DNA of 64,000 nt. It comes from an uncultured Bacteroides sp. GTDB taxonomy: Bacteria > Bacteroidota > Bacteroidia > Bacteroidales > Bacteroidaceae. The position numbers and the translations under genes were made by a program. Below are positions 17,650 to 27,571 of this stretch, piece by piece; positions within the stretch are counted from its first letter, which is position 1, and each line of letters starts with the position of its first letter. The notes under the pieces are model-generated. The model saw nothing but the letters and a program-made list of their open reading frames with translations. It ran no database searches and was not told where the DNA came from. The stretch spans positions 1-64,000 of the forward strand of contig USEY01000008.1 of assembly GCA_900553815.1 (NCBI GenBank), in the 5' to 3' direction.

Positions 17650-18993
17650 TTACTTACAGATGGCGCAACCTTGGCATTTGTTCAGTTCGCCACGGAAACG
17701 CTTCTCTACCAGCAGGTGCAGGCGGTCGCGCAAAGCATCGAGGCGTATAGTGTCAATCACCTCGTTGACAAAGGCGAACATAAGCAGCAGACGGGCCTCG
17801 TGAACCGGAATACCGCGTTGCTGCATGTAGAACAGGGCTGCATCATCCAGCTGTCCCACCGTAGCGCCGTGGCTACACTTTACGTCGTCGGCATAGATTT
17901 CCAGCTGCGGCTGCGTATACATGTGCGCTTCGCGGGTGGCACACAGGTTGCGGTTGGTTTGCTGCGAATTGGTGTGTTGTGCACCCGGACGCACCAGTAC
18001 CAGTCCGGCAAAGGCACCCGTGGCCTGATCGTCGAGCACATACTTGAACAGCTCGTTCGACGTACAGCTGGGCACGGCGTGGTCTATGCTGGTATGATTG
18101 TCCACATGCTGGTTCTTGTCGGCAATGGCCATGCCGCACAGGTTGATTTCGGCATGTTCACCGGCCAATGTCACTTTAACCGTATTGCGTGTAGTACCAT
18201 TGTTCAGGGTCATGCCGTTGAGCAGTACGTTGCTGTTTCTCTCCTGACGGACATACAGGCTGCTGACGCGTACCGTACTGGTATGCGTCTCTTCCAGTTC
18301 GTAGAGGTCGAAAACAGCATTTTCACCGACAAAGACTTCCACCACCTGCGTGGCAAGGAAGTTGACGGCATCCATGGCATGGTCGCATACCAGCAGACGT
18401 GCCTGGGCTCCGTCTTCCAGCACAATCAGCACACGGCGGTTTACCATCAGGTTGACATCACTGCGCAGGATGTTGACCAGCTGAATGGGACGCTCCACTA
18501 CTACGTTCTTGGGCACATAGAGCAAGACTCCGTCTTGTGCCAGCGCCGTGTTGAGGGCTGTCACTCCGTCCTTCGAGGTATCGGCCAGCTTGCCGTAGTA
18601 TTTCTTCACCAGTTCGGGGTGCTGTGCAGCCAGTTCGCTCAGACTGCCGAACAATACTCCTTCGGGCAGGTGCGACTTGGGCAATGCCCGGTTGTAGAAA
18701 GCATCGTTTACGACAAAATAGAGCGAGGTACTCATGTTGGGCACATCACACTTGAACACGTCGTAAGGATTAACGGGGATGTCGAGCCTGTTGAGGTTCA
18801 AGCCATAGTCTGGCTCAAAAAACTTGCTGACATCGGTATATTTGTAGTTCTCGTCCTTACGGGTAGGAAATCCCAGCCGCTCAAAGTCGGCAAAGGCCGC
18901 CGCGCGTGGGGCATTCATCACCTCGGTGCTGTGTCGGCAAATCATGGCCTCGCACTGCGAGAACAGGTCGATGTATTGTTGTTCAGGTTTCAT
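17650..18993 (-). CDS. sufD: Fe-S cluster scaffold component SufD
   Basis: A 447-residue member of the SufB/SufD family, partner of SufB and SufC in the SufBC2D scaffold complex. The C-terminal part shows the family beta-helix, with CSHGATVGQLDDAALFYMQQRGI and the FAFVNEVID segment. The N-terminal part (ERLGFPTRKDENYKYTDV) is typical of SufD. In the usual suf order it would directly follow sufC, but here a repeat-bounded GxxExxY cassette lies between (19011-19448), ending 17 bases before the sufD start. Confidence 0.95.
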   Translation of the reverse strand: MKPEQQYIDLFSQCEAMICRHSTEVMNAPRAAAFADFERLGFPTRKDENYKYTDVSKFFEPDYGLNLNRLDIPVNPYDVFKCDVPNMSTSLYFVVNDAFYNRALPKSHLPEGVLFGSLSELAAQHPELVKKYYGKLADTSKDGVTALNTALAQDGVLLYVPKNVVVERPIQLVNILRSDVNLMVNRRVLIVLEDGAQARLLVCDHAMDAVNFLATQVVEVFVGENAVFDLYELEETHTSTVRVSSLYVRQERNSNVLLNGMTLNNGTTRNTVKVTLAGEHAEINLCGMAIADKNQHVDNHTSIDHAVPSCTSNELFKYVLDDQATGAFAGLVLVRPGAQHTNSQQTNRNLCATREAHMYTQPQLEIYADDVKCSHGATVGQLDDAALFYMQQRGIPVHEARLLLMFAFVNEVIDTIRLDALRDRLHLLVEKRFRGELNKCQGCAICK

Positions 18994-19010
18994 ACACTGT
19001 CTTGTTTTTA

Positions 19011-19448
19011 GGCGCGGATTACACGGATTTCACGGATTAAAGATTTTATTTAGAAGTAAAGACCTTACGTTTAAATTCTGCACTGTGTCCAAAGTTAAGC
19101 AACAAGCCTACCTGCATACCCGTAGCTTTCAAATAATTGATTAATTGCCACTCGTGTTCGGTACGCAATGACTGAACTGCCTTCAACTCCAGTATCACAG
19201 TATCTTCCACTACCATATCAGCGACATAATACCCAACTATATCACCTTTATAGTATACTTCTATTTTCTTTTGACATTCCACTTTCAATTTCCTATTGCA
19301 CAATTCTTTATAGAGAGCATTCTGATACACCTGCTCCAGAAAGCCAAATCCCAACACTTTATGTACTTCATAAAATGCTTTGATTATTTCATGTGTCAGT
19401 TCTTCGTGCAACATAATAATTATCCGTGAAATCCGTGTAATCCGCGCC
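19011..19448. mobile_element. GxxExxY cassette with 27-bp perfect inverted ends
   Basis: The left end (19011-19037) starts GGCGCGGATTACACGGATT and the right end (19422-19448) is its exact reverse complement over 27 bases. The interior is a single gene for a GxxExxY protein, leaving about 6 bases between each inverted end and the gene. The element fills the gap between sufC (stop 14 bases away) and sufD (start 17 bases away). No transposase is present. Similar but shorter or degenerate hairpins without the gene occur at 23020-23088, 60118-60196 and 61791-61866. Confidence 0.75.
19046..19414 (-). CDS. GxxExxY protein
   Basis: A 122-residue protein of the GxxExxY family (PDDEXK_3, restriction-endonuclease-like fold). 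The name motif is GFLEQVY (about residues 24-30); later come a conserved acidic and lysine segment (VEDTVILELKAVQSL), which matches the E-x-K end of a PD-(D/E)XK active site, and the C-terminal GLLLNFGHSAEFKRKV. The function is unknown; nuclease activity is suggested only by the fold. It lies wholly within an inverted-repeat cassette between sufC and sufD and is A+T-richer than both. Confidence 0.9.
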   Translation of the reverse strand: MLHEELTHEIIKAFYEVHKVLGFGFLEQVYQNALYKELCNRKLKVECQKKIEVYYKGDIVGYYVADMVVEDTVILELKAVQSLRTEHEWQLINYLKATGMQVGLLLNFGHSAEFKRKVFTSK

Positions 19449-19462
19449 TGAACTCTAATTAT

Positions 19463-20215
19463 TTACTCGCTCACTTCTTTTTTTATCCAGTCAAACCCGC
19501 GGTTCTCAATTTCCTGTGCCAGTTCCGGCCCGCCCGTCTTCACGATACGTCCGCCCAGCAGCACATGTACGATGTCGGGTTTCAGGTAGTCCAGTAAGCG
19601 CTGGTAGTGCGTGATGACCATGGCGCTCGTTTGTTTGGTACGCAGCTTGTTGAAGCCTTCGGCCACGATGCGCAGTGCATCCACGTCAAGTCCAGAGTCC
19701 GTCTCATCCAGGATGGCAAACGTAGGTTCCAGCATGGCCATCTGGAAAATTTCGTTTCGTTTCTTTTCACCGCCGCTGAAGCCCTCGTTCACCGAGCGAT
19801 TGGCCAGTTTGCTGTCCAGCTCCACGATAGCACGCTTTTCGCGCATCAGCTTCAGAAATTCACTGGCTGAGAGAGCTGGTTGGTGGCGATACTTGCGCTG
19901 CTCGTTCACTGCCGTACGCATGAAGTTCACCATTGATACGCCCGGAATCTCTACCGGTGTCTGGAAAGACAGGAAGATACCCTCGTGGGCACGGTCTTCG
20001 GGCGAAAGAGCCAGCAGGTCCTTACCGTTGAACGTGATGGAACCGTGCGTCACCTCGTATGCAGGGTGCCCCACCAGGACATTGCTCAACGTACTCTTTC
20101 CGGCACCGTTCTGTCCCATCAGGGCGTGCACCTCACCATCGCGGATAGTCAGGTTGATGCCTTTCAATATCTCTTTGCCATTGATACTGGCATGAAGGTC
20201 TTTTATCTCTAACAT
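19463..20215 (-). CDS. sufC: Fe-S cluster assembly ATPase SufC
   Basis: ABC-type ATPase of the SufBC2D complex; cytoplasmic and soluble. Walker A is GQNGAGKST (residues 34-42), the ABC signature FSGGEKKR (146-153) is the form typical of SufC, and Walker B with the catalytic Glu is AILDETDSGLD (167-177). Length 250 is standard. Upstream lie an outer-membrane barrel gene and then sufB; downstream is the GxxExxY cassette and sufD. Confidence 0.96.
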   Translation of the reverse strand: MLEIKDLHASINGKEILKGINLTIRDGEVHALMGQNGAGKSTLSNVLVGHPAYEVTHGSITFNGKDLLALSPEDRAHEGIFLSFQTPVEIPGVSMVNFMRTAVNEQRKYRHQPALSASEFLKLMREKRAIVELDSKLANRSVNEGFSGGEKKRNEIFQMAMLEPTFAILDETDSGLDVDALRIVAEGFNKLRTKQTSAMVITHYQRLLDYLKPDIVHVLLGGRIVKTGGPELAQEIENRGFDWIKKEVSE

Positions 20216-20263
20216 TTTTCTATCTCTTTATTATTATAGACTTTACATATTTCTTATTACAGC

Positions 20264-20986
20264 TTACAGCCCCAGAATCCAATCTATCAGGCTGCTTGTA
20301 TCCGAGTCGGAAAAGCTGAAGGGAAAAGTCAGCTTCAAGCCCATGCTTAACGTATGGCGGTTTCCTTTGGTACGTGTTGTGTAAATCCTGTCCGTCTGAC
20401 AGTTTTTGGTATTGACTTCGAAACGTGAGTCAACTCCTACATGATAGCCATAAGCCAACTGTAAGGCCACGCACGACAGCAAATACACATCCACACCCAC
20501 CACCGGCGCAAAACTGAACCGGGGAATACGAACCGAATAGGCCGTTTCGTAATGCTTCACCCACTCACCTTTTCTGTAACCCCAGGAAGTAACGCTACCT
20601 TGTTCCTCCCGACTACCAATGTGGAAATAAGCATCAGCGCCTGCAAAGGGCTGTACAATGTAATGCACCGGAAGCATATACCAACGTCCGCCTAAACTAA
20701 ATTGGTTAAGCTGGGCACTAACATCACCTCCTCCAAGTGCCAACTCCTCACGGTCATATCCGGCTTTTACGGAAATAGGCAAATCAGGCAGATAATATTC
20801 TGCATGAAAGCTCCATCCCAGCCCGGCTTGCTTCATGTTGCCCGGATAATCGTTGCTGCTAATTGTCTGAATACTTGAATTGATTCCACCATCAATTGAC
20901 CAGCGTCGATTGCTGCCATCCGGCTGAGCATGCGTATAAAGCATGCTTGCCAGTCCCAATGCCAGTATACATACAAGTCTTTTCAT
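20264..20986 (-). CDS. Outer-membrane beta-barrel protein inside the suf run
   Basis: A 240-residue protein with a signal peptide (LVCILALGLASMLYTHAQ) and alternating-residue beta strands typical of a small porin-like or OmpA-like barrel (GWSFHAEYYLPDLPISVKAGYD, NQFSLGGRWYMLPVHYIVQPFAGADAYFHIG, LSMGLKLTFPFSF). No specific family is recognised. It sits between sufB and sufC on the same strand (20 and 48 bases), an unexpected place for an envelope protein. I chose the second ATG (20986), which gives a normal signal peptide. Confidence 0.75.
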   Translation of the reverse strand: MKRLVCILALGLASMLYTHAQPDGSNRRWSIDGGINSSIQTISSNDYPGNMKQAGLGWSFHAEYYLPDLPISVKAGYDREELALGGGDVSAQLNQFSLGGRWYMLPVHYIVQPFAGADAYFHIGSREEQGSVTSWGYRKGEWVKHYETAYSVRIPRFSFAPVVGVDVYLLSCVALQLAYGYHVGVDSRFEVNTKNCQTDRIYTTRTKGNRHTLSMGLKLTFPFSFSDSDTSSLIDWILGL

Positions 20987-21006
20987 GGCTCCCATTCATT
21001 CTTCAT

Positions 21007-22461
21007 TTAACCCACACTGCCTTCCAGCGAAATGCTCAGCAACTTTTGCGCCTCTACGGCAAACTCCATGGGCAGCTTGTTCAGCACTTCCTTGGCATAG
21101 CCGTTCACGATGAGGCCTACGGCGTCCTCGCTCGATATGCCTCGCTGGTTGCAGTAGAATATCTGGTCTTCACTGATTTTGCTGGTAGTAGCCTCGTGTT
21201 CCACTACAGCCGTTTCGTTGTGGATATCCATGTAGGGGAACGTGTGTGCACCGCATTTGTCGCCCAGCAACAGCGAGTCGCACTGGCTATAGTTACGCGC
21301 ATTGTCGGCCTTGGGGCTTACACGTACCAATCCGCGGTAAGAGTTTTCGCTTCGTCCGGCCGAAATACCTTTGCTGACGATGGTAGAGCGAGTGTTCTTG
21401 CCTATGTGAATCATCTTCGTACCCGTGTCAGCCTGCTGGTAGTTGTTGGTCACTGCCACGCTGTAGAATTCGGCCACCGAGTTGTCGCCCGCCAGGATGC
21501 ACGACGGATATTTCCAGGTAATGGCACTACCTGTCTCTACCTGCGTCCACGACAGCTTGCTGTCCACGCCCTTGCAAATACCACGTTTCGTCACGAAGTT
21601 GTAGACGCCGCCTTTGCCCTCGGCATCGCCCGGATACCAGTTCTGCACCGTGCTGTATTTCACCTCTGCACGGTCGTGTACCACAATCTCTACGATGGCT
21701 GCATGCAGCTGGTTCTCATCGCGCATGGGGGCGGTACAGCCTTCCAGATACGACACGTAGGCATCGTCATCGGCCACGATGAGTGTGCGCTCAAACTGGC
21801 CCGTGCCTTGTGCGTTGATGCGGAAATAGGTGGACAGCTCCATGGGGCAGCGTACGCCCTTGGGTATGTAGACAAATGAACCGTCGGAGAAGACCGCCGA
21901 GTTAAGTGCGGCAAAGAAGTTGTCGCGATAGGGCACCACCGAACCCAGGTACTTCTGCACCAGGTCAGGATGCTCGCGTATGGCCTCACTCATGGAGCAG
22001 AAGATAATGCCCTTCTCCATCAGGTTTTCCTTGAAGGTGGTCTTCACCGACACGGAGTCCATCACGGCGTCCACCGCCATGCCGCTCAGTGCCATCTGTT
22101 CCTCCAGCGGAATGCCCAGCTTGTTGAACGTCTTTATCAGCTCAGGGTCCACCTCGTCCATGCTTTTGGGCCCTTCCTTCTTCCTGGTGGGGTCTGCATA
22201 GTAAGAGATGGCCTGGTAGTCTATCTCGGGTATGCGGAGATGTGCCCACGTGGGCATCTCCAATGTCAGCCAGTGGCGATATGCCTTCAGGCGGAACTCC
22301 AACATCCAGTCGGGCTCTCCCTTCTTTTCAGAGATGAGGCGGATAATATCCTCGTTCAGGCCCTTCTCAATGACGTCGGTATGCACGTCGGTGGTGAAGC
22401 CATACTTGTACTTCTCCTGCGTGAGTTCCTTGACATACTTATTGGGTTCTTCTTGTTGCAT
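21007..22461 (-). CDS. sufB: Fe-S cluster scaffold protein SufB
   Basis: A 484-residue scaffold protein on which iron-sulfur clusters are built by the SufBC2D complex. Typical segments are [20 protein letters not shown] near residue 45, [15 protein letters not shown], and the C-terminal [23 protein letters not shown] followed by [13 protein letters not shown], which includes conserved Cys and Glu of the core. It is transcribed after cvpA and before the barrel gene and sufC. Confidence 0.96.
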   Translation of the reverse strand: MQQEEPNKYVKELTQEKYKYGFTTDVHTDVIEKGLNEDIIRLISEKKGEPDWMLEFRLKAYRHWLTLEMPTWAHLRIPEIDYQAISYYADPTRKKEGPKSMDEVDPELIKTFNKLGIPLEEQMALSGMAVDAVMDSVSVKTTFKENLMEKGIIFCSMSEAIREHPDLVQKYLGSVVPYRDNFFAALNSAVFSDGSFVYIPKGVRCPMELSTYFRINAQGTGQFERTLIVADDDAYVSYLEGCTAPMRDENQLHAAIVEIVVHDRAEVKYSTVQNWYPGDAEGKGGVYNFVTKRGICKGVDSKLSWTQVETGSAITWKYPSCILAGDNSVAEFYSVAVTNNYQQADTGTKMIHIGKNTRSTIVSKGISAGRSENSYRGLVRVSPKADNARNYSQCDSLLLGDKCGAHTFPYMDIHNETAVVEHEATTSKISEDQIFYCNQRGISSEDAVGLIVNGYAKEVLNKLPMEFAVEAQKLLSISLEGSVG

Positions 22462-22492
22462 GTTTCTTTTTCTAAAAGCTGTTTATATCCGG

Positions 22493-22996
22493 TCAGTCGT
22501 TTATTATCTGCTCTGTAAAGTCCTTTGCAGCAGGAATGAATAGCCCCGCAAAGTCCTTTATCGGATAATATAACGCCGATGATTTCTTTTTTGTTTTACT
22601 TATCAGCGTATTATCGGCATCAATATACTCCATAATCCCCACTACGACGCTGACCAGGAGCAGGAATTTCAGTGCACCCAGCCCTGCGCCCAGCAGCCGG
22701 TTGAGCCATCCCAGCGATACTGCTTCCATGGTTTTCGTTATCAGTGCTGCTACCAACGTGAATGCCAGCGGCACTGCCAGCCAGATGAGGATGAAGGACA
22801 GAATCTGTGCAAAGGTCATGGAATCTGTCAGCGATGGGCACAGCCGTTCGGCCAAAGGGGCATAGAGAGCCTTGGCGGCCAACAGGCCTACTATCAGGCC
22901 CAGAATGGTAGCCAGTTGCTTGACGAAGCCTTTGACGAAACCTATCACGGCTCCCGCGCCTATCAGCGCCACTATTATAATGTCGATAGTTGTCAT
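22493..22996 (-). CDS. cvpA: CvpA family membrane protein
   Basis: A 167-residue inner-membrane protein with four hydrophobic helices in the pattern of CvpA (DIIIVALIGAGAVIGFVKGFVKQL at the start is diagnostic). In E. coli cvpA is linked to colicin V production and envelope stress; its molecular role is not settled. It lies 31 bases before sufB. Between it and infB upstream is a 184-base gap that contains an inverted-repeat element. Confidence 0.9.
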   Translation of the reverse strand: MTTIDIIIVALIGAGAVIGFVKGFVKQLATILGLIVGLLAAKALYAPLAERLCPSLTDSMTFAQILSFILIWLAVPLAFTLVAALITKTMEAVSLGWLNRLLGAGLGALKFLLLVSVVVGIMEYIDADNTLISKTKKKSSALYYPIKDFAGLFIPAAKDFTEQIIND

Positions 22997-23019
22997 ACCT
23001 TATCCGTTAAATGACAGAA

Positions 23020-23088
23020 GGCACGGACTACACACGCTACACGGCACCTCAATCTGGCAAGCCCGTGAAATCCGTGTAATCCGCGCCC
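23020..23088. repeat. Gene-less inverted-repeat element between infB and cvpA
   Basis: The right arm (23061-23088, ending in CCGTGTAATCCGCGCCC) is nearly the same as the right end of the GxxExxY cassette at 19422-19448. The left arm (23020-23046) is its degenerate reverse complement, about 18 of 25 positions matching. Only about 14 bases separate the arms, so this is a solo hairpin with no gene. Confidence 0.7.
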
Positions 23089-23180
23089 TTTCTATAATGG
23101 TTAATGATTAGTGGTAAATGGTTGATGAAGGGTTACTAACCGTTGACCGCTCGTCATTTACCACTATTTACGCCGCTATC

Positions 23181-26168
23181 TTAAAGCGTTTGCTTCACTT
23201 CAATTTCCTCGTACGTTTCAATGATATCGCCCACCTTGATGTCATTGCAGTTGGTTAGGCTGATACCACACTCGAAGTTGGTACCCACTTCCTTCACATC
23301 GTCCTTGAAGCGCTTCAGGGCATTGATGTTTCCGGTAAATACCACGATACCGTCGCGGATGAGGCGAGCCTTGTCGCTGCGTTTCACCTTTCCGGTCTTC
23401 ACCATGGCACCTGCCACCATACCGACCTTGCTGATGTTGAACACTTCGCGAACTTCGATGGTAGCCGTCACCTGTTCCTTCAGCGTAGGAGCCAGCATAC
23501 CTTCCATGGCAGCCTTCACCTCCTCGATGGCGTCGTAGATGACTGAATACTTGCGGATGTCCACACCTTCCTGTTCGGCCAGCTTGGCAGCCGAGTTGGA
23601 CGGACGTACCTGGAAGCCCACGATGATGGCATCGGAAGCTGCTGCCAGCGAAACGTCGGATTCTGAAATCTGTCCTACACCCTTGTGGATGACATTGACC
23701 TGAATCTGCTCGGTAGAAAGCTTGATGAGTGAGTCGCTCAATGCCTCTACAGAACCGTCCACGTCGCCCTTCACAATGATGTTCAACTCGTGGAAATCGC
23801 CCAATGCCAATCGGCGGCCCACTTCGTCCAGTGTCAGCATCTTCTGTGTACGCAGACCCTGTTCGCGTTGCAGCTGCTCGCGCTTGTTGGCAATTTCACG
23901 CGCTTCCTGTTCGGTTTCTATCACGTGGAAAGTGTCGCCTGCTGCCGGAGCACCGTTCAAGCCCAGAATCAGGGCAGGTTCTGCCGGACCGGCTTCCTTC
24001 ATGCGCTGGTTGCGCTCGTTGAACATGGCTTTTACCTTACCATAGTTGGTTCCGGCCAGCACAATGTCGCCTACTTTCAATGTACCGTTAGACACCAGGA
24101 CGGTAGCCACGTAGCCACGTCCCTTGTCCAGCGACGACTCGATGATGGAACCCGTAGCCTTGCGGTTGGGGTTGGCCTTCAGGTCGAGCATTTCGGCTTC
24201 GAGCAATACCTTTTCCAGCAGCTCTGCCACACCGATACCTTTCTTGGCCGAAATATCCTGTGACTGGTATTTACCTCCCCATTCTTCAACGAGGAAGTTC
24301 ATATTGGCCAGTTCTTCCTTAATCTTGTCGGGGTTGGCTGCCGGCTTATCAATCTTGTTGATGGCAAACACAATGGGCACACCTGCTGCCATGGCATGGT
24401 TGATGGCCTCTTTGGTCTGCGGCATCACATTATCATCGGCTGCCACAATGATGATGACTACGTCCGTCACCTTGGCACCACGGGCACGCATGGCCGTAAA
24501 TGCTTCGTGACCCGGTGTATCGAGGAACGTAATGCGACGCCCGTCTTCCAGTTTCACGTTGTAAGCACCGATGTGCTGCGTGATACCACCTGCCTCACCG
24601 GCAATTACATTGGCCTTGCGGATATAGTCGAGCAACGATGTCTTACCGTGGTCTACGTGACCCATCACAGTGACAATCGGTGCACGGGGTTGTAAGTCTT
24701 CCTCGGCGTCGGCCTCTTCTACAATGGCCTGTGCCACTTCGGCGCTGACATATTCGGTCTTGAATCCGAATTCCTCAGCCACCAGGTTGATGGTCTCAGC
24801 ATCCAGACGCTGGTTGATGGATACCATCATTCCGATGCTCATACAGGTAGCGATGACCTGAGTAACGGGCACGTCCATCATGCTGGCCAGCTCATTGGCT
24901 GTTACAAACTCCGTCAGCTTCAGTACCTTGCTGTCGGCCATTTCCTGGCTTTCCAGTTCGTGCAGACGGTCGGCAGCCTGCTCGCGTTTCTCCTTACGAT
25001 ACTTGGCGCCTTTGTTCTTGCCCTTGGCTGTGAGGCGTGCCAGGGTTTCCTTCACCTGCTTGGCTACGTCTTCCTCGCTAACCTCCTGCTTGATGACGGG
25101 CTTCTTGAAGCGGTCTTTGTTCTTCTTGCCGCCACCCTGCTGCTTGTCCATGCCGCCCGTATTCTTTCCGCGGTCGCCGCCGCCCGGGCGCTGCATGTTC
25201 TGTATGTTGTTCAGGTCAACCTTTTCCTTGTTGATGCGTGCGCGTTTCTTCTTGCTGTTGCCACCCTGTTCGTCGCCGGCGTCTTTCAGCTTGCTGTCCT
25301 CGCGGCGGATTTCCTTGATGATGGCTTCCTTCATCTGCTTCTTCTGGTCCTGGCGCTGCTTTTCCTTCTCCTCACGTTCGCGACGTTTCTCTTCCTTGCT
25401 TTTCTTCTTGGGACGCGTGCTTTGGTTCAGGGCTGCCAAGTCAATCTGGCCGATGACGTTGATTTTCGACACGAATTCCGGCTGGCGAATCTTGAAGATA
25501 CCGTCTTTCTCTTCTGTAGCGGGCTCGTCGTCCTTGCTTTCAGGTTGCTGAGGCGCGGCAGGTTCTTCTTCGGCTGCAGCTTCGTGTGCGGGTTCTTCTT
25601 TCTTTGCTTCGGGTTCGGGCTTAGCCACAGGCTGTACAGGTTCGGGCTCGGCAGCCACTGCGGGCTGTACTTCAACCGTTTCCTTCACCGGCTCTTCCTT
25701 GGAAGCTTCGGTTACGGGTGCCGGTTGTGCCTCAACGGTTTCCTTCACTTCTTCCTTTACCTCAACCGGCTTCTGCTCTTCCACTGCCGGTTTTTCTTCC
25801 ACTGTTTTGTGGCCCACCTTATCCAGGTCAATCTTTCCTACCTGCTTGAATTTGGGGCGTACGTCTTCAGGGACAACGGTCTTTATCTCTTCGGGCTTGC
25901 TCTTTTCGCGTTCGTCTTGTCCGAATCCGTCAATGGAGACCGTTCCCTTGTTGCGGTCTTTGCTCTGACGTTCCTGGATAAAACGTTCCGACTTCATCTT
26001 CAGGTCCTTGTCCGTACTGAACTCCTTCACCAGCATCTGATACTGTTCATCCGTAATCTTGGTGTTAGGATTGGGCTCTACGGTAAATCCTTTCTTTTGC
26101 AGGAACTCAACAGCCGTGGTGATTCCTACATTCAAATCTCTTGTTACTTTATTTAACCTTATCGTCAT
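23181..26168 (-). CDS. infB: Translation initiation factor IF-2
   Basis: GTPase that brings fMet-tRNA to the 30S subunit. It has 995 residues: the IF2_N DNA/RNA-binding domain at the N-terminus ([23 protein letters not shown]), a long Glu/Pro/Lys-rich linker (about 100-400), a second IF2_N-like domain, then the G domain with G1 GHVDHGKT starting at G503, [18 protein letters not shown] and NKID. Domains II, III and C2 follow. The extended charged linker is usual in Bacteroidetes. It follows nusA in the conserved rimP-nusA-infB order. Confidence 0.98.
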   Translation of the reverse strand: MTIRLNKVTRDLNVGITTAVEFLQKKGFTVEPNPNTKITDEQYQMLVKEFSTDKDLKMKSERFIQERQSKDRNKGTVSIDGFGQDEREKSKPEEIKTVVPEDVRPKFKQVGKIDLDKVGHKTVEEKPAVEEQKPVEVKEEVKETVEAQPAPVTEASKEEPVKETVEVQPAVAAEPEPVQPVAKPEPEAKKEEPAHEAAAEEEPAAPQQPESKDDEPATEEKDGIFKIRQPEFVSKINVIGQIDLAALNQSTRPKKKSKEEKRREREEKEKQRQDQKKQMKEAIIKEIRREDSKLKDAGDEQGGNSKKKRARINKEKVDLNNIQNMQRPGGGDRGKNTGGMDKQQGGGKKNKDRFKKPVIKQEVSEEDVAKQVKETLARLTAKGKNKGAKYRKEKREQAADRLHELESQEMADSKVLKLTEFVTANELASMMDVPVTQVIATCMSIGMMVSINQRLDAETINLVAEEFGFKTEYVSAEVAQAIVEEADAEEDLQPRAPIVTVMGHVDHGKTSLLDYIRKANVIAGEAGGITQHIGAYNVKLEDGRRITFLDTPGHEAFTAMRARGAKVTDVVIIIVAADDNVMPQTKEAINHAMAAGVPIVFAINKIDKPAANPDKIKEELANMNFLVEEWGGKYQSQDISAKKGIGVAELLEKVLLEAEMLDLKANPNRKATGSIIESSLDKGRGYVATVLVSNGTLKVGDIVLAGTNYGKVKAMFNERNQRMKEAGPAEPALILGLNGAPAAGDTFHVIETEQEAREIANKREQLQREQGLRTQKMLTLDEVGRRLALGDFHELNIIVKGDVDGSVEALSDSLIKLSTEQIQVNVIHKGVGQISESDVSLAAASDAIIVGFQVRPSNSAAKLAEQEGVDIRKYSVIYDAIEEVKAAMEGMLAPTLKEQVTATIEVREVFNISKVGMVAGAMVKTGKVKRSDKARLIRDGIVVFTGNINALKRFKDDVKEVGTNFECGISLTNCNDIKVGDIIETYEEIEVKQTL

Positions 26169-26185
26169 ATAATATTTTTAATGTT

Positions 26186-26306
26186 TTAATGTGCCCGTGT
26201 GCTAATGCTTCTCCATCTTACGTGCCTCTCTGCGCTGTGCCTGCCTTCCTTGTGGAGGTCTGCCGGCATATTCCATCACATTAGCACCCCGTCATTAGCA
26301 CATTAA
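26186..26306. repeat. Inverted repeat between nusA and infB
   Basis: The left part (26186-26207) contains TTAATGTGC and GTGCTAATG. The right part (26274-26306) has CATTAGCAC twice and ends in AGCACATTAA, the reverse complement, abutting the nusA stop codon. About 65 bases lie between. The units differ from the GGCGCGGATTACACGG family, so this is a third repeat type inside a core operon. Confidence 0.6.
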
Positions 26307-27566
26307 TTACTCCTCTTCAAACTCACGTTTCAGAACGCGCAGCACTTCGTCTATCGTCTCCTCTTCCAAGTCGGCTTTTTCAATCAGCATTTCGCGCGGA
26401 GCGTTCAGTACGGCCTTGGCAGTATCAATGCCTATGCCCTTGATGGCGTCAATCACCCATCCGTCTATTTCGTCACGGAATTCATCCAGGTAGATGTCTT
26501 CGTCTTCCACCGTATCGTCTACCTCACGGAATACATCGATGGTATATTCAGTCAGCATGCTGGCCAGCTTGATGTTCAAGCCACCTTTACCGATGGCCAG
26601 TGACACCTCTTCGGGTTTCAGGAACACTTCGGCCTTGCGCTCCTCTTCGTTCAGCTTGATGGACGAAATCTTGGCAGGGCTCAGTGCACGCTGGATGAAC
26701 AGTTGCGTGTTCGATGTATAGTTGATGACATCAATGTTTTCGTTTCTCAGCTCGCGTACGATACCATGAATACGGCTACCCTTCACACCTACGCAAGCTC
26801 CTACCGGGTCAATACGGTCGTCGTAACTTTCAACGGCAATCTTGGCACGTTCGCCCGGGATGCGGGCAATCTTCTTGATGGTAATCAGGCCGTCGTTTAT
26901 TTCGGGTACTTCCATCTCAAACAGGCGTTGCAGGAAGACCGGCGACGTACGGCTCAGGATAATCTTCGGGTTGTTGTTCTTGTTGTCCACGCGGGCCACT
27001 ACGGCACGTGCCGTTTCGCCCTTGCGGTAGAAGTCGCTCGGTATCTGTTCGGTCTTGGGCAACAGCAGTTCGTTGCCTTCATCGTCGAGCAGCAGCATTT
27101 CTTTCTTCCAAATCTGGTAAACCTCAGCACTGATGACTGTGCCTACCTTATCTATATATTTATTGTAGATGCTGTCTTTCTCCAGTTCCAGAATCTTCGA
27201 GGCCAACGTCTGGCGCAGGTTCAGAATGGCGCGGCGTCCAAACTTGGCAAAGTTCACCTCGTCGGTCACTTCTTCGCCCACCTCATACGAAGCGTCAATC
27301 TTCTGTGCCTCGCTCAGCGGAATCTGCAAGTTGGGGTTCTCCAAGTCCTCATCACTCACTACTTCGCGGTTGCGCCATATTTCAAAGTCACCCTTGTCGG
27401 GGTTCACAATCACGTCATAGTTTTCGTCCGTGCCAAACATCTTCGCAATTACACTGCGAAAAGACTCCTCCAGCACGCTCACCATTGTGGTCCTGTCTAT
27501 ATTCTTCAGTTCCTTAAATTCCGAAAACGTATCTATCAAGCTTACAGTTTCTTCTTTCTTGGCCAT
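26307..27566 (-). CDS. nusA: Transcription termination/antitermination factor NusA
   Basis: RNA-polymerase-associated factor with an N-terminal domain (1-130), an S1 domain (about 140-205) and two KH domains (about 235-350; GACVGVKGSRIHGIVREL and LAIGKGGLNIKLAS carry the GxxG loops). The 419-residue protein ends in a short helical acidic tail (DLEEETIDEVLRVLKREFEEE) and lacks the two C-terminal repeats of E. coli NusA, as in most non-proteobacteria. It lies 5 bases downstream of rimP. Confidence 0.97.
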   Translation of the reverse strand: MAKKEETVSLIDTFSEFKELKNIDRTTMVSVLEESFRSVIAKMFGTDENYDVIVNPDKGDFEIWRNREVVSDEDLENPNLQIPLSEAQKIDASYEVGEEVTDEVNFAKFGRRAILNLRQTLASKILELEKDSIYNKYIDKVGTVISAEVYQIWKKEMLLLDDEGNELLLPKTEQIPSDFYRKGETARAVVARVDNKNNNPKIILSRTSPVFLQRLFEMEVPEINDGLITIKKIARIPGERAKIAVESYDDRIDPVGACVGVKGSRIHGIVRELRNENIDVINYTSNTQLFIQRALSPAKISSIKLNEEERKAEVFLKPEEVSLAIGKGGLNIKLASMLTEYTIDVFREVDDTVEDEDIYLDEFRDEIDGWVIDAIKGIGIDTAKAVLNAPREMLIEKADLEEETIDEVLRVLKREFEEE

Positions 27567-27571
27567 AGTCT

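Noticed and set aside
17368-19011. Long open frame opposite sufD and the 17080 gene (547 codons)
   Set aside because: It spans two real genes on the other strand and has no recognisable family features.
24960-26156. Long open frame on the strand opposite infB (398 codons)
   Set aside because: It mirrors the Glu/Pro/Lys-rich linker of IF-2 and is Leu/Phe-rich by codon mirroring; IF-2 is unmistakable.
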